Shown here: positions 1 through 8,263 of the stretch, piece by piece | Layout of the letters: every line of letters begins with the position of its first letter | How positions within the stretch are numbered: position 1 is the stretch's first letter | NCBI GenBank assembly: GCA_946621195.1 | Contig: CAMOOH010000001.1 | Span: forward strand, 1-64,000 | Reading direction: 5' to 3' | DNA length: 64,000 nucleotides | Source of the DNA: Eubacterium_F sp003453515 | GTDB lineage: Bacteria; Bacillota; Clostridia; Lachnospirales; Lachnospiraceae | Notes under the pieces: model-generated | Databases searched by the model: none | Seen by the model: only the letters and a program-made list of their open reading frames with translations | Told to the model about the DNA's origin: nothing | Position numbers and translations under genes: made by a program

Positions 1-82
1 ATGTACACCCGCCGCACATCTCAAAATCCGGGCAAAACGGCTGCTCCGGACCGTCAGGTATTCTTTTCTTTTTTTTACTCAT
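1..82 (-). CDS. 23S rRNA (uracil-5-)-methyltransferase, N-terminal fragment (RlmD/RlmC type)
   Basis: Only the first 27 codons lie in the window; the gene runs off the left edge. An ATG at 82 is preceded by GGAG at 90-93, seven bases away. The peptide begins with a basic MSKKKKR stretch and then shows PFCPDFEMCGGC, the start of the 4Fe-4S cysteine motif (CxxxxxCGGC) found near the N-terminus of RlmD/RlmC/TrmA-family uracil methyltransferases that lack a long TRAM domain. A promoter lies directly upstream at 140-168. Those enzymes methylate C5 of uridines in 23S rRNA, but the methyltransferase domain itself cannot be seen here, so the assignment rests on the cysteine motif alone. Confidence 0.6.
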   Translation of the reverse strand, partial: MSKKKKRIPDGPEQPFCPDFEMCGGCT

Positions 83-139
83 ATTATTTCTCCAGATCGT
101 TGGTTATATATTACGCCTCGCAGTGTTCTCCGTTACTAT

Positions 140-168
140 ATTTTAGATGGCTCTCAAGGTTTTGTCAA
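140..168 (-). promoter_or_regulatory. Sigma-A promoter for the minus-strand methyltransferase
   Basis: On the minus strand TTGACA (163-168) and TAAAAT (140-145) are separated by exactly 17 bases. This is a near-consensus housekeeping promoter in the divergent intergenic region, pointing at the gene that starts at 82. Confidence 0.7.
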
Positions 169-249
169 CAGCTATTGTTAATTAAGGATATGTATCACCG
201 ATCACAGCTCCTTGTGACAAATGTCATACCACATCATGACGCATCACAC

Positions 250-279
250 TTGTATATGACATTGAAACTGCTGTATAAT
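250..279 (+). promoter_or_regulatory. Probable promoter of the ABC transporter operon
   Basis: A perfect TATAAT is at 274-279, with TTGTAT 18 bases upstream at 250-255. It lies about 60 bases before the ABC ATPase start. The -10 is convincing, the -35 weaker. A short inverted repeat TGACA-AA-TGTCA lies near 217-228 and could be a regulator site, but nothing identifies the regulator. Confidence 0.45.
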
Positions 280-340
280 CGGGATGTAAGATGAAATATG
301 TGTTACTAAAAACTCACTTACTCCGGAAAGGATGGTAACT

Positions 341-1330
341 ATGGAAAACACAGTTGTAAAAATCGAAGGACTCATAAAACGCTACGATGAGCTTATAGCA
401 CTCGACGGGCTGAATTTGGAGATACGTCAGGGCGAGGTTTTCGGTCTTCTTGGTCCCAACGGCTCGGGCAAGACCACCACTATCAACTGCCTGCTCTCCC
501 TGCTCTCCTACGACAAGGGCAATATAGAGATATTCGGCAAGCCCATGACGCCGACAAGCTACGATATCAAAAAGGATATCGGTATCATCATGCAAAACGT
601 CGCAGTATTCGACGAGCTTAGCGTCTACGAGAACATCGACTGCTTCTGCGGTCTCTATATCAAGGATAAAAATGAAAGAAAAAAATGTGTGGAGGACGCG
701 ATAGCCTTTGTCGGTCTGGAGGACTTCAAAAAATTCCGTCCCAAGAAGCTCTCCGGAGGTCTGTTGCGCCGCCTAAACATAGCCTGCGGCATAGCACACA
801 AGCCAAAGCTTATAATCCTGGATGAGCCCACGGTAGCCGTAGATCCGCAGAGCAGAAATCACATCCTTGAAGGCATACTTGAACTGAACCGCAAGGGCGC
901 GACCATCATCTATACCTCTCACTACATGGAGGAGGTCGAGCAGATCTGTACAAGGATAGCCATCATGGACAGCGGCAAAAAGATAGCCGAGGGCACCAAG
1001 GACGAGCTCAAAAAGATGATCAAAAATACCGAGACCATAACCATCGATGTTACCGAGCTTAAGCAGGATGTGATCTCCGAGATAAAAACACTGCCCCACG
1101 TATACGATGTTTCATACGACGAGAGCAAGCTTATCATATACTGCTCGGGCGGAAGACACAACCTGATACGAGCGCTGAACGTGCTTCAGGAAAGGGATAT
1201 AAGCTTCGGACATGTCTACTCCGAGAAGCCAACCCTCAACGATGTATTCCTCGAGATCACGGGCAAGGAGCTCAGAGATAAAAATGAAGAGACAAATACT
1301 GATACGGATAACAAAAAATCAAAAAGATAG
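341..1330 (+). CDS. ABC transporter ATP-binding protein (LnrL-like exporter)
   Basis: This 329-residue ATPase is the cytoplasmic motor of an ABC-2 type exporter. Walker A is GPNGSGKTTT (near residue 40), the signature is LSGG, and Walker B is LIILDEPTVAVDP, followed by the H-loop in IYTSHYMEEVEQ. The C-terminal ~100 residues are the extra domain usual in drug and bacteriocin exporters of the DrrA/CcmA class. I prefer the ATG at 341 over 332 because GGAAAGG at 325-331 is then nine bases away. Two permease genes follow closely (15 bases, then an overlap) and a two-component system comes next. This gene set and these sizes match the linearmycin-type LnrLMN/LnrJK modules of Bacillus, so export of an amphipathic antimicrobial or lipid is a reasonable inference; the substrate is unknown. 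Confidence 0.9.
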   Translation: MENTVVKIEGLIKRYDELIALDGLNLEIRQGEVFGLLGPNGSGKTTTINCLLSLLSYDKGNIEIFGKPMTPTSYDIKKDIGIIMQNVAVFDELSVYENIDCFCGLYIKDKNERKKCVEDAIAFVGLEDFKKFRPKKLSGGLLRRLNIACGIAHKPKLIILDEPTVAVDPQSRNHILEGILELNRKGATIIYTSHYMEEVEQICTRIAIMDSGKKIAEGTKDELKKMIKNTETITIDVTELKQDVISEIKTLPHVYDVSYDESKLIIYCSGGRHNLIRALNVLQERDISFGHVYSEKPTLNDVFLEITGKELRDKNEETNTDTDNKKSKR

Positions 1331-1345
1331 CATGGAGGGATGGCA

Positions 1346-2563
1346 ATGTTTTTACATAATCTGAAATATGAGATCATAACATCTCTTCGCGCAAGAGATC
1401 TGATCATATGGCTGATGATATTTCCCATCATACTCGGGACATTTTTCAAGATAGCCTTCGGCAGTATGTATGAGAAGGATTCGTTATTCAAGACAATAAA
1501 TGTAGCCATAGTGGAAAATCAGGTATCTACGGCTTTTAACGAAACAATAAAGCAGATAGAAAAAAATGACGATCCGCTACTGAAAGCTGTCTATACGGAT
1601 GAAAAGGATGCCATGACAAAGCTTGAAAATAAGGATGTGGACGGCATTATATATGTTGATAAAAAAGAAGAAGCAATCAGCGATACAGACGATCCGGCTG
1701 CCGGTGGCTTATCCGACATGTTAACCGAAAGCCTCGGTATGAGTGAAACCAATCTGTCTCTAAAGATTGCTTCAAACGGCATGAACTCAACGATCCTGAA
1801 AAAATTCATAGAGCGATACATGCTGCAGGAACGAATAATAATAGAGACTGCCAAGACCGATCCGGCCAAGATTCAGAGTGTGATAAGCGCATTTACTGAA
1901 GACATATCTTTGACCGGAAACAATCCCATGGAAGGTAAAAGCGCCGATCCGTTCCTGACTTACTTTTATAACCTGATAGCCATGGTCGCCATGTTCGGTT
2001 CTGTCACGGGACTCCACATAGCCATAGCCAACCAGGCAAATCTCTCTGCTCTCGGTGCAAGACGAAACTGCTCACCTACACATAAATTAAGCGCGCTGCT
2101 TGCAGGTCTGACCGGAAGCTACTTTGCTCAGAGCGTATGTGTCATACTGTGTGTAACCTTTGAAGTGCTGGTGCTTGGCATCGACTACGGTACAAGGCTC
2201 CCGCTCGTCTATATCGCTTCCATACTCGGAGGCATATTGGGTGTATCATTTGGATTTTTCATAGGTTCCATAGGCAGCATGCGCCTTGGTCTCAAGGTCG
2301 GTATATCTATGGGTATATCCATGATCCTCTGCTTCATGAGTGGGCTTATGCTCGGAGATATGAAACCGTTGATCGAGAAAAATGCTCCCATAGTAAATGA
2401 CTTAAATCCGGTCGCACTCATATCAGACAGTATATACTATCTGAACGCTGATACAGGTTATGACCGCTTCGTGATAAAGCTGCTGTCAATGATAGCTTTC
2501 TCAGTGATATTTGTACTGCTAGGCTTTATGCTTACAAGGAGGAAAAAATATGCAAGTATTTAA
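1346..2563 (+). CDS. ABC-2 type transporter permease, subunit 1
   Basis: A 405-residue ABC-2 permease. It has one membrane segment near the N-terminus (about residues 18-40), a long extracytoplasmic loop of some 170 residues, and about five membrane segments in the C-terminal half ending in a basic TRRKKYASI tail. That topology is typical of ABC-2 exporters such as LnrM/YhgE-related subunits. GGAGGG at 1334-1339 fits the ATG at 1346 (six bases), not the ATG at 1340 that touches it. The 3' end overlaps the next permease by 14 bases, so the two are probably translated together and form the heterodimeric membrane part with the preceding ATPase. Confidence 0.85.
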   Translation: MFLHNLKYEIITSLRARDLIIWLMIFPIILGTFFKIAFGSMYEKDSLFKTINVAIVENQVSTAFNETIKQIEKNDDPLLKAVYTDEKDAMTKLENKDVDGIIYVDKKEEAISDTDDPAAGGLSDMLTESLGMSETNLSLKIASNGMNSTILKKFIERYMLQERIIIETAKTDPAKIQSVISAFTEDISLTGNNPMEGKSADPFLTYFYNLIAMVAMFGSVTGLHIAIANQANLSALGARRNCSPTHKLSALLAGLTGSYFAQSVCVILCVTFEVLVLGIDYGTRLPLVYIASILGGILGVSFGFFIGSIGSMRLGLKVGISMGISMILCFMSGLMLGDMKPLIEKNAPIVNDLNPVALISDSIYYLNADTGYDRFVIKLLSMIAFSVIFVLLGFMLTRRKKYASI

Positions 2564-3749
2564 ATTATATCTGAAACTGTTCAGAAGTTATATACCATCA
2601 TCCATGATCTATCTTGTTGTGTTTTTCTCCATAGCAATTCCTCTTTCGAAAGCAGGATCGGAACAGCTTTCCTTCAAGGAGTCAAGCGTAAGACTTGCCG
2701 TATTTGACGAAGATAACAGCGCAGCAAGCCGCAAGTTGATAGAAAATATAGATCTTAAAAATGATGTGACGGATATAGCAAACGATCACGATACCATCAT
2801 GGATGCTCTGTACTATACAACGATAAACTATGTTATCACGATAAAAAAAGGATATGAGGATATACTTAAAGATCCTTCCTCAACCGGAGATGATATAGCA
2901 TCAGTGATCGACACCATGTATCTGTCAGAGAACTACTCCGTGACCATGATGGAGCAGTATCTCGATGAATACATCCACTCCGTAAGAGGCTACATCGCAG
3001 GCGGAGCAACTCTCGACACGGCAATCTCATCAACTGAGGACGAACTCTCATGCGATATAGATGTCACCTACGAAACCTTCTCAAAGGACTCCTCGGCTGA
3101 GAGTGACTTCACAGAGAGCATGGCATACTTTTTCAGGTACTTGCCATATGTATTTATATCCATTCTTATAAATGCACTCGCGCCGATACTACTGACATTC
3201 AATAAAAAAGATCAGAACAATCGGATCAGATGCTCCAGTTTATCATCGACGAGCTTCTCATCACAGCTCTTTGCGGGAACCGGTGTGATCGTATTTGCCG
3301 TATGGGCTATCTTCATGATAGGATCAATGGTGATGAACAGAGGAATACTTAACGGTGTCGCTTGGATCGCGGTGCTCAACTCTTTCCTGTTTGCTCTGAT
3401 ATCAGCAACCATAGCTCTGCTTGTATCGGCATTTAAACCAAGTGAGAGTGTCATCAATATGATAACTCAGATCATAGCACTTGGAATGTGCTTTCTCTGC
3501 GGAGTGTTCGTTCCGCAATCGGTGCTGGGCGACGGTGTCCTGGCTGCAGCTAAGTTTCTCCCTGCATACTGGTATACCAGAGCCAATGATACTCTCTGCG
3601 GTATGAACACCTTTGATATAGGTGAGATATGGATGTGCATAGGAGTGGAGTTCGGATTTCTCATTCTGCTTGTGATCACAACGATGACCGTAAACAAGAT
3701 CATGTCAAACACCGGTCGTTCCAAGGCCTCCGGCAGAGCTGTAGGCTGA
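2550..3749 (+). CDS. ABC-2 type transporter permease, subunit 2
   Basis: A 399-residue paralogue of the preceding permease with the same plan: an N-terminal membrane segment (residues ~17-35), a large extracytoplasmic domain, then about five C-terminal membrane segments. The start is supported by an excellent AAGGAGG just upstream and lies inside the end of subunit 1. Paired unequal permeases with a single ATPase are characteristic of Lnr-type and related exporters. The gene closes the transporter operon; a separate promoter precedes the kinase gene that follows. Confidence 0.85.
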   Translation: MQVFKLYLKLFRSYIPSSMIYLVVFFSIAIPLSKAGSEQLSFKESSVRLAVFDEDNSAASRKLIENIDLKNDVTDIANDHDTIMDALYYTTINYVITIKKGYEDILKDPSSTGDDIASVIDTMYLSENYSVTMMEQYLDEYIHSVRGYIAGGATLDTAISSTEDELSCDIDVTYETFSKDSSAESDFTESMAYFFRYLPYVFISILINALAPILLTFNKKDQNNRIRCSSLSSTSFSSQLFAGTGVIVFAVWAIFMIGSMVMNRGILNGVAWIAVLNSFLFALISATIALLVSAFKPSESVINMITQIIALGMCFLCGVFVPQSVLGDGVLAAAKFLPAYWYTRANDTLCGMNTFDIGEIWMCIGVEFGFLILLVITTMTVNKIMSNTGRSKASGRAVG

Positions 3750-3802
3750 GCATGACGAGAGTGTCGAGAGTGTCGATGCGATCACTGCATCCCCCTGACC
3801 AC

Positions 3803-3831
3803 TTGACAATAAGTATCAGAATTGATATCAT
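3803..3831 (+). promoter_or_regulatory. Strong extended -10 promoter of the histidine kinase gene
   Basis: TTGACA at 3803-3808 and TATCAT at 3826-3831 are separated by 17 bases, and TG one base before the -10 makes it extended. The predicted transcription start (about 3838) is only two to four bases before the kinase ATG at 3841, so the message would be essentially leaderless. Confidence 0.7.
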
Positions 3832-3840
3832 GGGTAACAT

Positions 3841-4968
3841 ATGGACAGACTATATGAGATAATAGCCATATCACTTCTCTGTCTGATAGGCGTAAGCTTA
3901 TCAGACAGTTTTGTTGCGCCCGTGATCGTATTTATCATATCGATCACTCTTATCTCGCTGGCAGGCTACTTCGGAAAACCTGTATCATATGTTATCATAG
4001 TCGTACTGTCTCTTTCCTGCGGTATCATGCCTTTATTTTTCTGTATGGTTCCCATGATCATGTACGTTGCGCTTTGGGAAAAAAAGTGGTATCTCGTCAC
4101 TCCTTCGCTGCTTGCGTTTCGTATGATTGATTCCTTTTCCACGAACTCAATGGTCACCGAACCGGATATGACAAATCTGCTTCAGGATATGATGAAACCA
4201 CTTTCCGGAATACAGTATCTGATCGGACTTATGGGTGCCGTGATATCCGTCATACTGTACATAAGGATTTCAAATGTAGATATAGCCAATGCCAAGCTAA
4301 GAGAACTTCGTGATGAGATCTCCGAGAAAAACGAGATCCTGAAATCTCAAAACAAAAAACTAATGGAAGCACAGAACGACGAGATAAACCTTGCCACCAT
4401 GAAGGAACGAAATCGCATCGCAAGAGAGATCCATGACAATGTCGGGCATATGCTCACAAGATCACTGCTTCAGACCGGTGCACTTAAGATTGCAAACAAG
4501 GATGAATCCCTGAGGGAACCGATAGAGGAGCTCCACAGCACACTTGATCACGCCATGACAAGTATCAGAAAAAGTGTACACGATCTGCATGATGATTCCA
4601 TTGATCTCAAAAGCCTTATATATGAGTGCACCGAGCCTGCAAAGGATCGCTTCAACGTCGATATTGAGTACAAGCTTGATCCACACATACCGACTGCGAT
4701 CAGGCTTTGTATGGCGGGCATCGTGAAGGAAGCGGTATCCAACGCGATACGTCACTCGGACGGAGATGTGTTGAGCATAGGAGCCTACAGTGAGCCGTCC
4801 TCATACAACCTCAGGATAAAGGACAACGGCTCCAAAACGGATATAAAAAATACGGGGATCGGGCTTGCAAATATGCGCGAGCGTGCCAGAGAGGCAGGCG
4901 GCACGCTTAAGATAGTATCCGATGACACAGGCTTTGGGGTCGATCTGTTCATTCCGATCGTCAAATAA
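3841..4968 (+). CDS. Membrane sensor histidine kinase, NarL-partner type (LnrJ-like)
   Basis: A 375-residue sensor kinase. The first ~155 residues form about five to six membrane helices with almost no extracytoplasmic domain, then a short coiled coil (~160-190). A HisKA_3 box follows: MKERNRIAREIHDNVGH, with the phosphorylated His at residue 198. The HATPase_c domain has the N-box around KEAVSNAIRHSD, G1 DNGS and G2 GIGLANMRERA. It should phosphorylate the response regulator encoded 39 bases downstream. The intramembrane-sensing layout suggests detection of the substrate of the neighbouring ABC exporter in or at the membrane. No good ribosome binding site precedes the ATG, only GGG six bases away, in line with the leaderless promoter. 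Confidence 0.9.
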   Translation: MDRLYEIIAISLLCLIGVSLSDSFVAPVIVFIISITLISLAGYFGKPVSYVIIVVLSLSCGIMPLFFCMVPMIMYVALWEKKWYLVTPSLLAFRMIDSFSTNSMVTEPDMTNLLQDMMKPLSGIQYLIGLMGAVISVILYIRISNVDIANAKLRELRDEISEKNEILKSQNKKLMEAQNDEINLATMKERNRIAREIHDNVGHMLTRSLLQTGALKIANKDESLREPIEELHSTLDHAMTSIRKSVHDLHDDSIDLKSLIYECTEPAKDRFNVDIEYKLDPHIPTAIRLCMAGIVKEAVSNAIRHSDGDVLSIGAYSEPSSYNLRIKDNGSKTDIKNTGIGLANMRERAREAGGTLKIVSDDTGFGVDLFIPIVK

Positions 4969-5007
4969 ACCGCTTCAAATCAAATATCAACCTTCATGGA
5001 GGAGTAT

Positions 5008-5634
5008 ATGAATATAGTTGTGATCGATGATGACAAGCTGGTCGCGCTGTCACTGAAAACAATACTTGAAAGCACGGAGGGTATATCCGTGTCAGCCATG
5101 GGAGAATCCGGCGAGGACGCGATAAGGCTTTATGATGAGCTTAACCCCGATATCATACTTATGGATATAAGGATGGACGGTATGACGGGACTCGATGCCG
5201 GCGTAAAAATAAGGGAGGCTCACCCCGATGCCAGGATACTCTACCTCACGACCTTCTCTGATGATGAGTATATCATCAGAGCTCTCAATATCGGAGCCAA
5301 GGGCTACATACTTAAGCAAAACTACGAAGGGATACCCGCGGCACTCGAAGCCGTGATGAACGGTCAGTCCGTATTCGGAGATATGGTCAGAGAGAAGCTT
5401 CCCGAGCTTGTCGCTACGGATAACCCCTCCTTTGATTTTGCCGCCCACGATATAAGCGAGAGGGAGCAAAGGATCATAGAGGCTGTAGCTAGGGGACTCA
5501 ATAACAGGGAAATAGCAGAGACTCTTTTCTTAAGCGAGGGAACAGTCAGAAACTATATAAGCACTCTTCTTGACAAGCTTGATCTGCGCGATCGCACACA
5601 GCTAGCTATCTTTTATTACACCGAGATCCTCTGA
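5008..5634 (+). CDS. Response regulator, NarL/LuxR family (LnrK-like)
   Basis: A 208-residue response regulator with an N-terminal receiver domain: acidic DDD at 7-9, phospho-acceptor Asp53 in LMDIRMDG, T in YLTTFSDDEY and K in GYILKQ. A C-terminal LuxR-type helix-turn-helix (~145-205) carries NNREIAETLFLSEGTVRNYI. The first possible ATG (4996) is itself part of ATGGAGGAG, which serves as the ribosome binding site for the ATG at 5008, so the shorter start is chosen. It is expected to be activated by the preceding kinase and to control the upstream ABC exporter; the inverted repeat near 217-228 is one possible target. Confidence 0.9.
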   Translation: MNIVVIDDDKLVALSLKTILESTEGISVSAMGESGEDAIRLYDELNPDIILMDIRMDGMTGLDAGVKIREAHPDARILYLTTFSDDEYIIRALNIGAKGYILKQNYEGIPAALEAVMNGQSVFGDMVREKLPELVATDNPSFDFAAHDISEREQRIIEAVARGLNNREIAETLFLSEGTVRNYISTLLDKLDLRDRTQLAIFYYTEIL

Positions 5635-5643
5635 AAGAACGCT

Positions 5644-5673
5644 GCCGCCGGTCAGCCTTGGCTGACCGGCGGC
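5644..5673. repeat. GCCGCCGGTCAGCC palindrome, module A copy 1
   Basis: A perfect 14-base inverted repeat (5644-5657 with 5660-5673) with a two-base centre, followed by CTCTGCGATA. The same arm start and the same CTCTGCGATA tail recur at 27141-27187. It has no U-tract of its own. Confidence 0.75.
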
Positions 5674-5690
5674 TCTGCGATAAATAACAA

Positions 5691-5735
5691 AAAACAGGGA
5701 AACACCTAAGCCCTTGGCGTTTCCCTGTTTTTCTT
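5691..5735. terminator. Bidirectional rho-independent terminator between response regulator and glgP
   Basis: The arms AAAACAGGGAAAC (5691-5703) and GTTTCCCTGTTTT (5719-5731) pair perfectly. They are flanked by A-rich sequence on the left and a T-run on the right, so the hairpin can end transcription from both sides of this convergent gene pair. A hairpin with the same ACAGGGAA core ends the pair at 27344-27388. Confidence 0.85.
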
Positions 5736-5752
5736 ATTATACCATAAAACCC

Positions 5753-8221
5753 TTACAGCACTACCTTGTCAAGGTGCCAGATATCATCCACATACTCCTG
5801 GATGGTACGGTCAGACGAGAACTTGCCGACCTTGGCGACCTGAGTCATAGCCATCTTCGCCCATCTCTTTTCGTCGCGGTAAGCCTTCTCGACCTTCTTC
5901 TGGGCTTCCTCGTATGAGCGGAAATCCTTAAGGATGAAATACTGATCCGCAGGAGTCTGTCCGTCCTTTTCCAGCAGGGAGTTATACAGTTCCCTAAAAA
6001 GCTCCGGATCCTGACGGGAATAGGTCCCGTCGATAAGCTGTGTAAGCACCGCTCTCACATCCGGATCCATATTGTAGATGTCTCGCGGATTATACTGATT
6101 GTTGTGCTCATACGCGATGACCTCCTCGGATGAGAGACCGAATATAAATGCGTTGTCCTCGCCAACCTCCTCGACGATCTCGACGTTGGCACCGTCCATC
6201 GTTCCGAGAGTCGGAGCACCGTTTAGCATGAACTTCATGTTACCCGTACCCGATGCCTCCTTGGAAGCAGTGGATATCTGCTCGGATACATCGGCAGCCG
6301 CGAAGATGAGCTCCGCATTGGATACACGGTAGTTCTCTATAAATACGACCTTTATTCTTCCCTTGATAGCGGGATCGTCGTTGATCACATCACCCACGCT
6401 GTTGATAAGCTTGATGATCGCCTTTGCACGTCTGTAGCCTGCCGACGCCTTCGCACCGAATATAAATGTCCTCGGGTAAAAATCCATGTTGGGATTTTTC
6501 TTAAGGAGATTGTAAAGGTGCATGATGTGAAGGATGTTGAGGAGCTGTCTCTTGTACTCGTGGAGACGCTTTACCTGCACATCGAAGATAGACCTCGGAT
6601 CTACCTCTATACCGTTGTGATTCTTGATATATTCAGCCAGACGGAGCTTGTTCTGATACTTGATATTCATAAACTCCTGCTGGCTCTTTTCATCATCAAG
6701 GAAAACAGAGAGCTTTTCCATGTGGGAGAGATTCGTGATCCACTCATCGCCGATCTTGTTCGTGACCCACTCGGCGAGCTTTGGATTGCCGTGCAGCAAA
6801 AATCTTCTCTGTGTAATACCGTTGGTCTTGTTGTTGAACTTCTCCGGCATCATCTGGTAGAAGTCCTTGAGCTCCTGATTTTTGAGGATCTCCGTGTGAA
6901 GCCTTGCAACACCGTTTACCGAGAAGCCCGCTACGATTGCAAGGTGAGCCATCTTGACCTGACCGTCATATACAATTGCCATCTTGCGGACCTTCTCCAT
7001 ATCTCCGGGATACTTCTCCTGTATCTTTAAGATAAATCTTCTGTTGATCTCCTCAGTGATCTGATATATACGCGGAAGGAGTCTTGAGAAAAGCTCGAGC
7101 GGCCATTTTTCAAGAGCCTCCGACATAATAGTGTGGTTCGTATATGCACAGGTCTTTGAGGTGATCTCCCAAGCCTCATCCCACTCGAGATTGTACTCAT
7201 CGAGAAGTATACGCATGAGCTCCGGTATCGTGACCGTCGGGTGGGTATCGTTTAGCTGGAAGCATACCTTCTCCGGAAGTCCGTGAATGTCGCTGTGCTT
7301 TTCCATGTACTTGGAAACCGCACGCTGCACACTCGCCGACACGAAGAAATACTGCTGCTTCAGGCGAAGTTCCTTGCCCGCGTAGTGATTGTCGTTGGGA
7401 TAGAGCACCTCACATATGGTACGGGCGAGGTTCTGCTGCTCTACCGCCTTCTGATAATCACCCTTGTCAAAATGATCGAGGTTGAAATCATCTATCGCCT
7501 CGGCATCCCATATACGAAGCGTATTTACAATATGATTGCCGTAGCCTACTACAGGCAGATCATACGGTACAGCCATGACAGACTGGTAATCTTCCTGGAA
7601 GAACTTGTCTCTTCCGGTCTTCTCATCCTTTCTTACAGCCACATATCCCCCGAAGCGGACCTCTACCGAGTACTCCGGTCTCTTGATCTCAAACGGGTTG
7701 CGATCCTTCAGCCAGTCATCCGGCGCCTCGATCTGGAATCCGTCCCTGATCTCCTGCTTGAACATTCCATACTTGTAGCGGATACCGCAGCCGTAGGCGG
7801 GATATCCAAGAGTTGAGAGCGAGTCAAGGAAGCAGGCTGCAAGTCGTCCGAGTCCTCCGTTTCCAAGCGCTGCATCCGGCTCCTCGTCCTCGAGTACATC
7901 CAGATCGACTCCCATCTCTTCAAGTACCTCGCGTACTATCTTGTCCTCCTTGAGGTTGATGATGATATTGCCAAGCGCCCTTCCCATCAAAAACTCCATG
8001 GACAGATAGTAAACTGTCTTTACATCGTCCTTGTCATACTTCTTGTGCGTTGCCATCCAGTCATCCACGACCACATCCTTCATCGCAAATGCCACTGCCT
8101 GAAACAACTGCTGGGAGTTCGCATCCTCAACGGATTTGCGGAACAGAAGCTTCATATAGTTCTCTATATCCTTCTTCAACTCCTCTTTTCTCTCACTGTC
8201 CGTCATAACTTTTTTTGCCAT
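5753..8221 (-). CDS. glgP: Glycogen/starch phosphorylase
   Basis: An 822-residue alpha-glucan phosphorylase, which releases glucose 1-phosphate from glycogen or maltodextrin using phosphate and PLP. The full-length family is visible: N-terminal MEFLMGRALGNII, the GNGGLGRLAACFLDS loop, QLNDTHPTVTIPELMR, RLHEYKRQLLN and the PLP-binding KEASGTGNMKFMLNGAP. The length equals that of bacterial GlgP. The ATG at 8221 is preferred because AAAGGA lies eight bases upstream; the longer reading frame to 8251 has no such site. It follows ileS by 42 bases on the same strand. No glycogen synthesis genes are nearby. Confidence 0.95.
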   Translation of the reverse strand: MAKKVMTDSERKEELKKDIENYMKLLFRKSVEDANSQQLFQAVAFAMKDVVVDDWMATHKKYDKDDVKTVYYLSMEFLMGRALGNIIINLKEDKIVREVLEEMGVDLDVLEDEEPDAALGNGGLGRLAACFLDSLSTLGYPAYGCGIRYKYGMFKQEIRDGFQIEAPDDWLKDRNPFEIKRPEYSVEVRFGGYVAVRKDEKTGRDKFFQEDYQSVMAVPYDLPVVGYGNHIVNTLRIWDAEAIDDFNLDHFDKGDYQKAVEQQNLARTICEVLYPNDNHYAGKELRLKQQYFFVSASVQRAVSKYMEKHSDIHGLPEKVCFQLNDTHPTVTIPELMRILLDEYNLEWDEAWEITSKTCAYTNHTIMSEALEKWPLELFSRLLPRIYQITEEINRRFILKIQEKYPGDMEKVRKMAIVYDGQVKMAHLAIVAGFSVNGVARLHTEILKNQELKDFYQMMPEKFNNKTNGITQRRFLLHGNPKLAEWVTNKIGDEWITNLSHMEKLSVFLDDEKSQQEFMNIKYQNKLRLAEYIKNHNGIEVDPRSIFDVQVKRLHEYKRQLLNILHIMHLYNLLKKNPNMDFYPRTFIFGAKASAGYRRAKAIIKLINSVGDVINDDPAIKGRIKVVFIENYRVSNAELIFAAADVSEQISTASKEASGTGNMKFMLNGAPTLGTMDGANVEIVEEVGEDNAFIFGLSSEEVIAYEHNNQYNPRDIYNMDPDVRAVLTQLIDGTYSRQDPELFRELYNSLLEKDGQTPADQYFILKDFRSYEEAQKKVEKAYRDEKRWAKMAMTQVAKVGKFSSDRTIQEYVDDIWHLDKVVL

Positions 8222-8263
8222 AATCACTATCCTTTCCTGACCGTAATCCATATATCTGGACGA

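Noticed and set aside
1..294. 97-codon plus-strand reading frame at the left edge
   Set aside because: Its composition is not protein-like, and it covers the start and promoter of the methyltransferase on the other strand.
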